The position numbers were made by a program, and so were the translations under genes. Positions 53,329 to 59,673 of a stretch of DNA of 59,673 bases are shown piece by piece. The DNA is from Pedobacter nanyangensis (GTDB taxonomy: Bacteria; Bacteroidota; Bacteroidia; Sphingobacteriales; Sphingobacteriaceae), in NCBI RefSeq assembly GCF_003313505.1, contig NZ_QMHO01000007.1:170359-230031 (forward strand), in the 5' to 3' direction. The stretch's first letter is position 1. Every line of letters begins with the position of its first letter. The notes below the pieces were generated by a model. That model did no database searches. It had not been told where the DNA came from and saw nothing but the letters and a program-made list of their open reading frames with translations.

Positions 53329-54426
53329 ATGGTCACCGTAAGATACAAGAAATTAAATGACGATAAATACAGTGCTTACTTGGATATTTATTCCGCTGCA
53401 GGTCAAGGCAAAGGTAAGCGCAATTATGAATTTCTCAAGATTTATGTGACCAAGGATTATTCCAATCCGAGCACTAGGATCGCAGAGGTCGATAAGGATA
53501 AGATGAAGGTCATTAAAGCCATACGGAATAATCGGGAGGATAAGATGAGCTTTTCTGAAAACGGATACCAGCAAAATGGAAAGATCAATTATAATCTTTT
53601 GGATTATTTTAGGAGTACGCTTGCCAAGAAGTTCTACTATAGACTAGAATGCGTTACGATACAACTTGAAAAATATGCAGATGGTGAGCAGATCTATTTT
53701 CAGGATGTAGATGAGGATTTTCTAACGCTTTTCCAAGATTACCTGTTGAGTGTGGTTAGCCAGAATACAGCAAACTCCTATATGACCACCTTTCGGCAGT
53801 ACTTCAATAAGTTGGTGGTGAAAGGCATTGTGCAGGTTTCTCCGTTTCCAACATTTAAGATTGTTGGTCTTGCCGAAACCGAAATTACGACACTGAACAT
53901 TGAAGAGGTGCGAAAGTTAGCTGCTTGTATTCCCAAAAAGGGAAACAGTCAGATCAGACAGGCCTTTCTATTTTGTTGTTTTACCGGCCTTAGGTTTTCC
54001 GATGTAAAAAAATTGACCTATGATGAAATTCAGGACGGCCATCTTGTTTTCCGACCTGCAAAGACTACACAAAAGATCGTTAGGGTTCCATTGCTCGATG
54101 ATGCACGTTCGGTAATGGACAAGGTTGATATCCATCCAAAAAACAATAAGGTCTTTTGGGGTTTGCCCTCTAGTCAGGTTGTGAACCTCTATCTGAAATT
54201 CTGGGGACTTGAAGCTGGAATTAAAAAGAGTTTACATTTTCATGCGGCAAGGCACACTTTTGCAACAATTGGTCTAACTTTTGGTATAGATGTTTACACG
54301 ATGCAAAAACTGTTAGGACATTCCAAGATTGAAATGACTCAGCTTTATGCCAAAATCGTAGATGAAAAAAGAAAAGCAGAAATGTTGAAGTTTCCCAGCC
54401 TGTTAGATGAAAAAAGTACTCTTTGA
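53329..54426 (+). CDS. Tyrosine recombinase/integrase
   Basis: The 365-residue integrase starts at MVTVRYKKLND. It has an N-terminal arm-binding-like region (about 1-75), a SAM-like core-binding domain (about 90-180) and a catalytic domain. Catalytic residues are Arg in FTGLRFSDV, the beta-hairpin Lys in PAKTTQKIVRV, HAARHTF, LLGHSKI and the nucleophile Tyr in MTQLYAKI. It is probably responsible for insertion of the element next to hemW. Its last 20 bases overlap the next gene. Confidence 0.95.
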   Translation: MVTVRYKKLNDDKYSAYLDIYSAAGQGKGKRNYEFLKIYVTKDYSNPSTRIAEVDKDKMKVIKAIRNNREDKMSFSENGYQQNGKINYNLLDYFRSTLAKKFYYRLECVTIQLEKYADGEQIYFQDVDEDFLTLFQDYLLSVVSQNTANSYMTTFRQYFNKLVVKGIVQVSPFPTFKIVGLAETEITTLNIEEVRKLAACIPKKGNSQIRQAFLFCCFTGLRFSDVKKLTYDEIQDGHLVFRPAKTTQKIVRVPLLDDARSVMDKVDIHPKNNKVFWGLPSSQVVNLYLKFWGLEAGIKKSLHFHAARHTFATIGLTFGIDVYTMQKLLGHSKIEMTQLYAKIVDEKRKAEMLKFPSLLDEKSTL

Positions 54427-55339
54427 GGTGTTATTGGTTGTAGTCTATTCTGCAATCTTCTTCCAGTTTGACCAGTTGAGGTTACCCTTTGTGATCGTGG
54501 GGGTATTCATGGTGCTTTGGATAGTTCCTATACAGCTCTTGCTTTCGGTAAGCGCCTCCAATTGGATGAACGAGATCATCGGAAGATACCACAGGTTATC
54601 TGTTGAGGAACGCTTGGCTCAGATTAGGTCAACTTTCGAAGGCCTATCCGATGTCGAAGCAGTAAAATTGAGATGGTTTTATATTCAAGCGTGCCTATTC
54701 CATTATATCATGATGCTTGTTGCGGCGCTTGGATTTGTAGCCTTGGCCCTACTTTTTCTTGCTGGCACCATAAATGCCAATGAACTCAAAATTACCACGA
54801 TAGGAGTGCTCGGTGCAATCATTTCCGCTGTATTCGGCTACTTTACTCTGCCAAAATTATATCCTCCAGCAGTTAAGAAGAACCTGGATGAGACGTTCCA
54901 TCTTTTCCTCAGTGCAGAATGGAAGAAAAAACTCTTCAGAGAGGTACCCCAAATCGCCGAGCAATCTGTTGAAAGGACATTTTATGATTTTTGGTTGGAA
55001 GGAAAAACCCTTGAAGAAAAAACACTAGCTTTCTCTGACTTCATCGAGCGAATCAATGCTGAAAGTGCAAATGGCCGATTACTGGAATGGGGCGATCAGG
55101 AAAAGCTTGAAATTAGATGTGTCATCCATGCCAGAGCTGTCAGCAAATCGCTAGCGGGTTTTCTCAAATACTGTATCGAGGAGCGAAAGGTGCTTTCTGG
55201 CGAAATCCTCCACTATAAGTATAGAGAGCTTATAAGGGATGTATTTCATCTGGAAGATATGAAAAGCCTAGTATTCCTTGAAGGACAGCGCTACAGGAAC
55301 ACTCCAGTAGAGTACGTAAAACTGTACAGGATAAAATAA
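54407..55339 (+). CDS. Unknown four-helix membrane protein overlapping int
   Basis: The 310-residue protein starts at ATG 54407, within the end of the integrase gene. Two hydrophobic hairpins (about 4-52 and 93-148) are followed by a 160-residue cytoplasmic region with charged amphipathic helices (SAEWKKKLFREVPQIAEQS, FYDFWLEGKTLEEKTLAF). I do not recognise a family. The overlap implies translational coupling with int, so it likely travels with the element. The frame is long and codon use looks like its neighbours, so I think it is real. Confidence 0.75.
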   Translation: MKKVLFEVLLVVVYSAIFFQFDQLRLPFVIVGVFMVLWIVPIQLLLSVSASNWMNEIIGRYHRLSVEERLAQIRSTFEGLSDVEAVKLRWFYIQACLFHYIMMLVAALGFVALALLFLAGTINANELKITTIGVLGAIISAVFGYFTLPKLYPPAVKKNLDETFHLFLSAEWKKKLFREVPQIAEQSVERTFYDFWLEGKTLEEKTLAFSDFIERINAESANGRLLEWGDQEKLEIRCVIHARAVSKSLAGFLKYCIEERKVLSGEILHYKYRELIRDVFHLEDMKSLVFLEGQRYRNTPVEYVKLYRIK

Positions 55340-55396
55340 CCCCTCACTGTTTTTTAATCTATAATATAAACCTATTTTGTTAGATATAGCGAAAGT

Positions 55397-55416
55397 CGTT
55401 CGATAGCTATCGAACG
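55397..55416. promoter_or_regulatory. Perfect 20-base palindrome
   Basis: CGTTCGATAGCTATCGAACG is completely self-complementary and lies 53 bases before the HTH gene. It could be the operator of that HTH protein. Its core CGATAGCTATCG also resembles the stem words of the tRNA-like hairpins at the left edge. Confidence 0.6.
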
Positions 55417-55468
55417 TTTGTATTGTGCTGTCTTTATCTTTCCATTTGCAAGATAAAATGGAGGTAAG

Positions 55469-55813
55469 ATGAAGATAAACCCAGATATAAGATTGATCGA
55501 TCTGAAAGTTTCAGATCTGGTAGAAATTCTACACCAAGAGTGGCCACGGATACCAGCAATTGCCCAGGTTAGCGAGGAGGATGAGATTGGCGGCTACGAA
55601 ATTGCCGAACGGATTACCGGATATTCAAGACAGACCCTTTACCAGCTTAAGTCTGCAGGACAGTTGCCCTATCTGTCCCTGCCCAATGGCGGGGTTCGGT
55701 TTTCCAAAAAAACAATCTTGACTTGGCTGCTGTCACATAGGTGCCTCACTGAAACCGAAGTTGCTGAAAAGGCAATGGAATTTGAGTTCAAGAGAAAGCT
55801 GCGAAGGAAGTAG
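55469..55813 (+). CDS. HTH DNA-binding protein, excisionase-like
   Basis: The 114-residue protein has a helix-turn-helix/MerR-like domain: EIAERITGYSRQTLYQLKSA, followed by a wing with GQLPYLSLPNGGVRFSKKTI and a terminal helix WLLSHR. This arrangement is seen in excisionase-family and helix_turn_helix_17 proteins of mobile elements. It may control excision or transcription. It follows a palindrome and precedes the oriT-like region. Confidence 0.82.
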   Translation: MKINPDIRLIDLKVSDLVEILHQEWPRIPAIAQVSEEDEIGGYEIAERITGYSRQTLYQLKSAGQLPYLSLPNGGVRFSKKTILTWLLSHRCLTETEVAEKAMEFEFKRKLRRK

Positions 55814-55977
55814 CAGGTATCAGCATACTAAAAACGGCAATACTTTGTGCGCAAAAGCTGTCCGCCATGTAAGGCTACCAATTGAGGGGAAGTTGTCCAT
55901 TTTCCTTCAAAAATGGAGCGAGCGGAGGTTGGGCAGAGCCCTACCTTTCTCGCCCCAGGCTATCGCCATGGGGGTTT

Positions 55978-56000
55978 AGCGCACCCTCCGGGGGTGCGCT
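55978..56000. repeat. 9-bp GC-rich hairpin upstream of the mobilization genes
   Basis: AGCGCACCC (55978-55986) pairs with GGGTGCGCT (55992-56000) around TCCGG. It is probably a terminator-like or oriT accessory structure, since the next hairpin shares the GCACCC word. Confidence 0.6.
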
Positions 56001-56033
56001 CCCTTTACTAATGAGCCTAAAGGCCACATTTCA

Positions 56034-56060
56034 GCACCCCAGTTAGGGTGCGATATATCT
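56034..56060 (+). other. Candidate origin of transfer (oriT)
   Basis: GCACCC (56034-56039) and GGGTGC (56046-56051) are inverted around CAGTTA, followed by CGATATATCTGG. It lies 34 bases before the BfmA-like gene and 600 before the relaxase gene. Small inverted repeats just upstream of mob genes are the usual relaxase recognition sites. The 271-base stretch 55814-56084 has no convincing gene. Confidence 0.5.
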
Positions 56061-56084
56061 GGATATGCCAATATAACTGACATT

Positions 56085-56633
56085 ATGGGAAATGAACCAC
56101 TAAGATCAATCAAATACTCCGAGGCCGAAGCGAGCAAGCTTGAAAAGCTTGCGCTAAAGCTGGGAAGGCCCAAACGACAGGTTTTCCTTCAGATGGTGGA
56201 GTACTTTTACAGAACAAAAAAAGATCCATTGGACATTAACGATGATATGCTTAAGGCTACCATCATGCGCCAATACAAGGATTATGTGGGTTTTATAAAG
56301 ACCCAAGAGAACGAGCTGCTGATACCGACCAAACGGGAAATTGGGAGGATGATCGACTCTCAGAAGAAAGTGATCACGGGATTTGGCCTGCTTGCCAAGC
56401 AGAATGAGCAGATACCGGGACTTTTCGAACGCCAGAACCAATATCTCAGCGGGCTGGAGACCAATTATCGCAGGATTGCACAATTGCTAAAAGACAAAGA
56501 ACATCTTAAGGCGTTGTTCCTCGGCATACTCGAAAGCTATGCCTCCGCTCGAGATAATCTATCGGCGTTGGGATCCAGAAAGGAAAAGGAGCAGCTATTG
56601 TCTACTACACTGTACCAGATCAAAATGCTATAG
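56085..56633 (+). CDS. BfmA/BtgA-type mobilization protein
   Basis: The 182-residue protein has an N-terminal ribbon-helix-helix-like DNA-binding segment (IKYSEAEASKLEKLALKLGR, then PKRQVFLQMVEYF) and a long helical C-terminal part. It matches the accessory mobilization family BfmA/BtgA, which binds oriT and assists the relaxase. It is two bases before the relaxase gene. Confidence 0.85.
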   Translation: MGNEPLRSIKYSEAEASKLEKLALKLGRPKRQVFLQMVEYFYRTKKDPLDINDDMLKATIMRQYKDYVGFIKTQENELLIPTKREIGRMIDSQKKVITGFGLLAKQNEQIPGLFERQNQYLSGLETNYRRIAQLLKDKEHLKALFLGILESYASARDNLSALGSRKEKEQLLSTTLYQIKML

Positions 56634-56635
56634 CT

Positions 56636-57607
56636 ATGTACATCAACATCACCGATAAAAAAGAAGCGAACAACAAAGGCAGCTGTTCGAGCCTGGTCAA
56701 TTATCTGGAAAAGGAAAACAGGATGCATCTTGCCGATGCACCAGAGCTATGGTTTGGCCACAATGGTGCCGAATTTGAACCTTTCGAGGTGCGCAAGGGC
56801 ATAGATGCCAATGTTGCTAAACTGGGCAGACGGGATGCCAAATTCTACCTGATCAACATCAGCCCCAGCCAAAAAGAGCTCTACCACCTTGAGGAAATGT
56901 TCGGCAAGAATGGGATGTCTGAAGCACTGAAAAGCTATGTGGAAAAAGTGATGGACGAATATGCACGCAATTTCAATAGACCGGGAATCAATAGCAACGA
57001 AGACCTGTTGTGGTTTGCAAAACTGGAACACCATAGACACTATAGCCATAATGACAGAGAGGTAAAAGAGGGTGCCAGAAAAAAGGGCGAACTAAAACTT
57101 GGAGATCAGCGGCATATCCAGATCATTGTCAGCAGGAAGGACATTGCCAATAAGGTCAAGCTCAGTCCGATGAACGCTTCGCGTGGAAAAAACGTTGAAC
57201 ATTCCAAAAAAATGGGGCAATTTGACCGGACTGCCTTCAAGCGGTGCGGCGAAATGGTGTTCGACTGGGAATTCGAGTTTGAAAGGGGGCTAAAGGATAG
57301 GATGGACTATGCCAATATCCAGAAAAACGGAACGATCGAACAGCGAAAACAGCTGGATATACTTACTGCTGGAGCAAATATGCATGAAGATCCAAAAGGG
57401 ATTATACCCAAACTCGCCGTGGAGATTTCCAATGGGCTTTTCCAAAGTGCTGGTTTGATGCTGGAACATGTAGGTACTACAGCTCCCAGATTTCTCGACA
57501 TTATGCTCGAGCCGGTGCACATGCCCATAGCACAGGAACCCAATCCCATGTTCAAGAAGAAAAAGAAGACTAATGAAAAGGATCAATCCCAACAATTGAG
57601 TAGATGA
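56636..57607 (+). CDS. Relaxase, DUF5712/BtgB type
   Basis: The 323-residue mobilization protein begins MYINITDKKEANNKGSCSS, then LVNYLEKEN, typical of the BtgB/DUF5712 family. Catalytic-type elements are an early Tyr or Asn-rich region and the strand GDQRHIQIIVSRKD. The usual H-x-H of the HUH core reads H-I-Q here, and LEHHRHYSHND upstream may supply His ligands. It should nick oriT for transfer by a helper conjugative system. It overlaps the next gene by 4 bases (ATGA). Confidence 0.85.
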   Translation: MYINITDKKEANNKGSCSSLVNYLEKENRMHLADAPELWFGHNGAEFEPFEVRKGIDANVAKLGRRDAKFYLINISPSQKELYHLEEMFGKNGMSEALKSYVEKVMDEYARNFNRPGINSNEDLLWFAKLEHHRHYSHNDREVKEGARKKGELKLGDQRHIQIIVSRKDIANKVKLSPMNASRGKNVEHSKKMGQFDRTAFKRCGEMVFDWEFEFERGLKDRMDYANIQKNGTIEQRKQLDILTAGANMHEDPKGIIPKLAVEISNGLFQSAGLMLEHVGTTAPRFLDIMLEPVHMPIAQEPNPMFKKKKKTNEKDQSQQLSR

Positions 57608-57984
57608 TAAAAAATCAAGGTATGAGTATACAAAAAGAACAATTGAAAATTTTTAAGGAGATCCAGTCACAGCTTGAGCTCAGGATCAGTGACTTGGAAA
57701 GAAAAGTGCCAGAATACCCGAGGATAAGAATTCCTGACTATTCGAATGATCTGAAGCTCGCACGCAGGTCCATCGAATCTTTCCTCACCGCAGGTTACCA
57801 AAAACAAATGGCGCAGACTGTGGAACAGATTAGGCAGCTAGTTGAAAGCATGCCTCCTGTTGTTGTCGTGCAGCACCACCATCATTTCGCCAAACTGACC
57901 AAACGGGTAGTCGTTGCATTTACCGTGCTGATCGCCTTGCTTGGCCTTGCTATTTGGGTTGCCTATTACTTTTATAAGCACTAA
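57604..57984 (+). CDS. Small C-tail-anchored protein of the mob operon
   Basis: The 126-residue protein has coiled-coil-like N-terminal helices (about 8-80), a His cluster (QHHHHF) and a single C-terminal membrane helix (about 100-122). The start may be 57604, overlapping the relaxase stop, or ATG 57622. I know no family. Its location suggests a role in mobilization, perhaps membrane tethering of the relaxosome. Confidence 0.7.
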   Translation: MIKNQGMSIQKEQLKIFKEIQSQLELRISDLERKVPEYPRIRIPDYSNDLKLARRSIESFLTAGYQKQMAQTVEQIRQLVESMPPVVVVQHHHHFAKLTKRVVVAFTVLIALLGLAIWVAYYFYKH

Positions 57985-58007
57985 GTACAATCAAAATTTG
58001 AAAAAAT

Positions 58008-58406
58008 ATGAAAAATTATGTAAATTTGAACATACTGGATTTCCAGCCATTGGCACTGAGCATCTTTATAGATGCCACAGAAACTCCGAAGAGCATCATT
58101 GTGCCACTTAGCGATTGGCCAAAGCTGAAACCAGCAATAGATTCACGAAGTCCACTTTATAAGCTTATGGCAACCCTGACATTTGTACCTTTCCATGAAC
58201 TTAGCCTAGAAGAGAAATCAATGCTTCTGGAAGACAAGTTACGTGAGGTAGAACGGGAAAACCTTAGAAAGGGTTCCTTTCGTGCGTACAAAAATGAGCT
58301 TTGTACATCCCAAGATATTTATGTCAACGAATATGCTGACCGTAAGGAACTCGTTAGCATAGATGCGAAAACTGGCAAGATTTCCCTGATCAAAAAGCTG
58401 GACTAA
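58008..58406 (+). CDS. Unknown protein upstream of zeta-type kinase, possible antitoxin
   Basis: The 132-residue soluble protein is not one I recognise. The N-terminal part alternates strands (YVNLNILDFQPLALSIFIDA); the middle is a charged helix (LSLEEKSMLLEDKLREVERE). The stop is one base before the ATG of the zeta-like gene, so the two are translated together. Position, not homology, makes it a candidate antitoxin; it does not look like the small three-helix epsilon antitoxin. Confidence 0.65.
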   Translation: MKNYVNLNILDFQPLALSIFIDATETPKSIIVPLSDWPKLKPAIDSRSPLYKLMATLTFVPFHELSLEEKSMLLEDKLREVERENLRKGSFRAYKNELCTSQDIYVNEYADRKELVSIDAKTGKISLIKKLD

Positions 58407-58407
58407 G

Positions 58408-59109
58408 ATGAACCCCTTGCAGCTTTATGTTTTAGCCGGTCCCAATGGGGCGGGCAAATCTACCCTGTCTGAAACATTTGTCCCTCCCGGTACAGATATT
58501 TTTGACGGTGATAAGGAAATTGCACTTCTACGGCACAAATATCCAATGACCGATAGTGGAGAACTTTACGATGCGACAAATGGGTTCATTTTTCAGAAGA
58601 GAAAAGAATATGCCATTGCCGCTGGCAATGATTTTGCATTTGAAACAAATTTCAGAACAAAGGAAGTCATGGAAAGTGTCAAGCAGTTCGAGAAGGCAGG
58701 ATATGAAACCAGGCTGATATTTATTGGCCTTCCAACGATAGAAGATTCACTTTTCCGGGTGCATATGAGAGTGAAAACAGGTGGACATTTTGTAGATGCC
58801 GACAATGTCAGTAGGAATTTTTCGGGAGGTATGGAAAATCTCATCAGTTTTTACGACAGGTTCACCTCCGTAGATGTATTTGAGAGTTCAATGGAGCAGG
58901 ATTCTCCGTTCAAAATGAATTCCCTAGTCACTATCAAGAAAGGAATCATTACTGCACAGGCTGAAAACCTACCCAATTGGGTGAGGAGGCTGAATAATGA
59001 GATTGATAATAAGCGTGAACAAGAGATCCGGTCACATATCCAGAAACAGCCAAAGCAGGAAAAAAACAGAGGACATGATATAGATGGTGGGATGGGAATG
59101 GGGAGATAG
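58408..59109 (+). CDS. Zeta-toxin-family P-loop kinase
   Basis: The 233-residue protein has Walker A GPNGAGKST at about 10-18, the FDGDKEIALLR segment with the Asp typical of zeta toxins, FAFETNF (the family's ETN region), and a helical arginine segment SLFRVHMRVKTGGHFV that matches the lid region of zeta-like kinases. Zeta toxins phosphorylate UDP-sugar precursors of the cell wall; some members instead act on other substrates. The C-terminus is Gly/Met-rich. It is the last gene of the mobile operon and might stabilise the element. Confidence 0.88.
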   Translation: MNPLQLYVLAGPNGAGKSTLSETFVPPGTDIFDGDKEIALLRHKYPMTDSGELYDATNGFIFQKRKEYAIAAGNDFAFETNFRTKEVMESVKQFEKAGYETRLIFIGLPTIEDSLFRVHMRVKTGGHFVDADNVSRNFSGGMENLISFYDRFTSVDVFESSMEQDSPFKMNSLVTIKKGIITAQAENLPNWVRRLNNEIDNKREQEIRSHIQKQPKQEKNRGHDIDGGMGMGR

Positions 59110-59160
59110 TACGAATTCTGTATTATCCTGATTTTCCCCACGCTCGTTTGCGGCCTACAA

Positions 59161-59195
59161 AAAAGGGAACGGCTGAGGCCTGTTCCCTTTTCTTG
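59161..59195 (+). terminator. Terminator after the zeta-type gene
   Basis: AAAAGGGAAC (59161-59170) pairs with GTTCCCTTTT (59182-59191) around GGCTGAGGCCT, and T-rich sequence follows. It is strong and probably bidirectional. Confidence 0.85.
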
Positions 59196-59199
59196 TTCT

Positions 59200-59596
59200 T
59201 GCATCTACGGAATTAGATTGACATGCCCATCCGCTGCATTGACAATTGGGATTTCGCATGTGTTTGGCTTTCAGTGTTTTCATTCTCAAAAATTTTTTCT
59301 GAACAAGAACTACTACTCTTATAGCTCAAGGTATCTGATTTCTCGATTTAGCAGATCGCTTCTTTGATTCCATCTTTTGGCATAAAAACAAAAGTTCAAA
59401 TACCTCCAGTGGCTATTAGGGGTTTTTATTCCTAAATTTTAACTACAGGTGAAATAATTTTTTAAATACAAGACTGACAGAAGCTGAGCTAATTAATGTT
59501 GAATAAGCGATAATCAATTTAAAAAAGAAGTCCTATACCTAACACTAATTAATTGAATTTATAAAAATGTAAAATGCTTAAAATCAATATATTAAT
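59200..59596. other. AT-rich stretch without visible genes
   Basis: About 400 bases after the terminator hold no protein-like frame, no clear promoter and no repeat that I can match to the left end of the element. The right att site of the element could lie here or further right. Confidence 0.5.
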
Positions 59597-59673
59597 TTAA
59601 TTATTGTATTGTGTTATGTGGTTGTAGATTTCGTTGAAAGTAACCACTGCCTTTCGTTCCAAGCTGGTCACCC
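59597..59673 (-). CDS. Possible C-terminal fragment of a leftward gene
   Basis: A minus-strand frame enters from the window edge and reads 24 codons ending AVVTFNEIYNHITQYNN and a stop (TAA at 59597-59599). It looks protein-like, with good composition, but is too short to identify and could be open by chance. Confidence 0.3.
   Translation of the reverse strand, partial: VTSLERKAVVTFNEIYNHITQYNN

Larger units (their letters stand above)
53244..59200 (+). mobile_element. Integrated mobilizable element
   Basis: A tyrosine integrase next to the core hemW gene is followed on the same strand by an unknown membrane protein, an HTH protein, an oriT-like region, BfmA/BtgA-type and BtgB-type mobilization genes and a toxin-like pair. 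This is the layout of small Bacteroidota mobilizable transposons or genomic islands that borrow a conjugation apparatus. No type IV secretion genes are seen. I found no matching att repeats, so the borders given are approximate and the right end may lie beyond 59673. Confidence 0.75.

Noticed and set aside
55761..55979. 72-residue protein after the HTH gene
   Set aside because: It overlaps the HTH gene end, runs into the oriT-like hairpin region, and its composition is not protein-like.

Overview
The window looks like a chromosome segment of a Bacteroidota bacterium, most likely Sphingobacteriaceae (Pedobacter-like). The evidence is a complete alternative complex III plus cytochrome c oxidase cluster, a SusC/SusD pair with ECF sigma and FecR regulators, several Bacteroidota lipoprotein and DUF families, and start regions that lack Shine-Dalgarno sequences but carry TAnnTTTG -7 boxes. 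Family names come from reading the translated sequence. No database search was run.

Layout. 1-615: two tandem copies and one truncated copy of a tRNA-Val-like sequence whose anticodon arm has been replaced by a longer palindromic hairpin; a small GIY-YIG nuclease gene sits between copies 2 and 3. 760-3274: a fosmidomycin-resistance-type MFS exporter (-) and a deoxyhypusine-synthase-family enzyme (+). 3529-20107: one long + strand respiratory cluster, actABCDEF, then cytochrome oxidase subunits II and I, heme A synthase, heme O synthase, two subunit III proteins, subunit IV, a Sco-like protein and a DUF420/CtaM-like protein. It encodes quinol oxidation by ACIII, electron transfer to an aa3-type oxidase, and the cofactor assembly needed for it. 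20241-30156: ECF sigma, FecR, SusC, SusD, zinc metallohydrolase lipoprotein and DUF4302 lipoprotein, a nutrient-uptake locus.

30286-53123 is mostly core and conserved-hypothetical genes: small membrane proteins, DUF2461, an OmpA lipoprotein, RmlC, DUF4286 and a TPR protein; an operon of an S9 peptidase-like lipoprotein that has lost its catalytic Ser and apparently His, followed by a sensor kinase and response regulator; a 54-residue lipoprotein gene; UbiA-like, metallophosphoesterase, MoxR-type AAA+ and VWA genes; DUF2809, NTF2-like, DUF5690, DUF3050, acetyltransferase, JmjC/cupin, SDR and HemW.

53244 to about 59200 is a mobilizable integrated element: tyrosine integrase with a symmetric operator/promoter, an overlapping unknown membrane protein, an HTH protein, a probable oriT, BfmA/BtgA-type mobilization protein, DUF5712/BtgB-type relaxase, a small anchored protein, and a zeta-toxin-like kinase with an unknown upstream partner. 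The right boundary was not found and may lie beyond the window.

The observations most worth following up are the tRNA-like/GIY-YIG cassette at the left edge, the dead-peptidase/sensor-kinase operon, the cysteine-free Sco protein, and the zeta-toxin pair in the mobile element.
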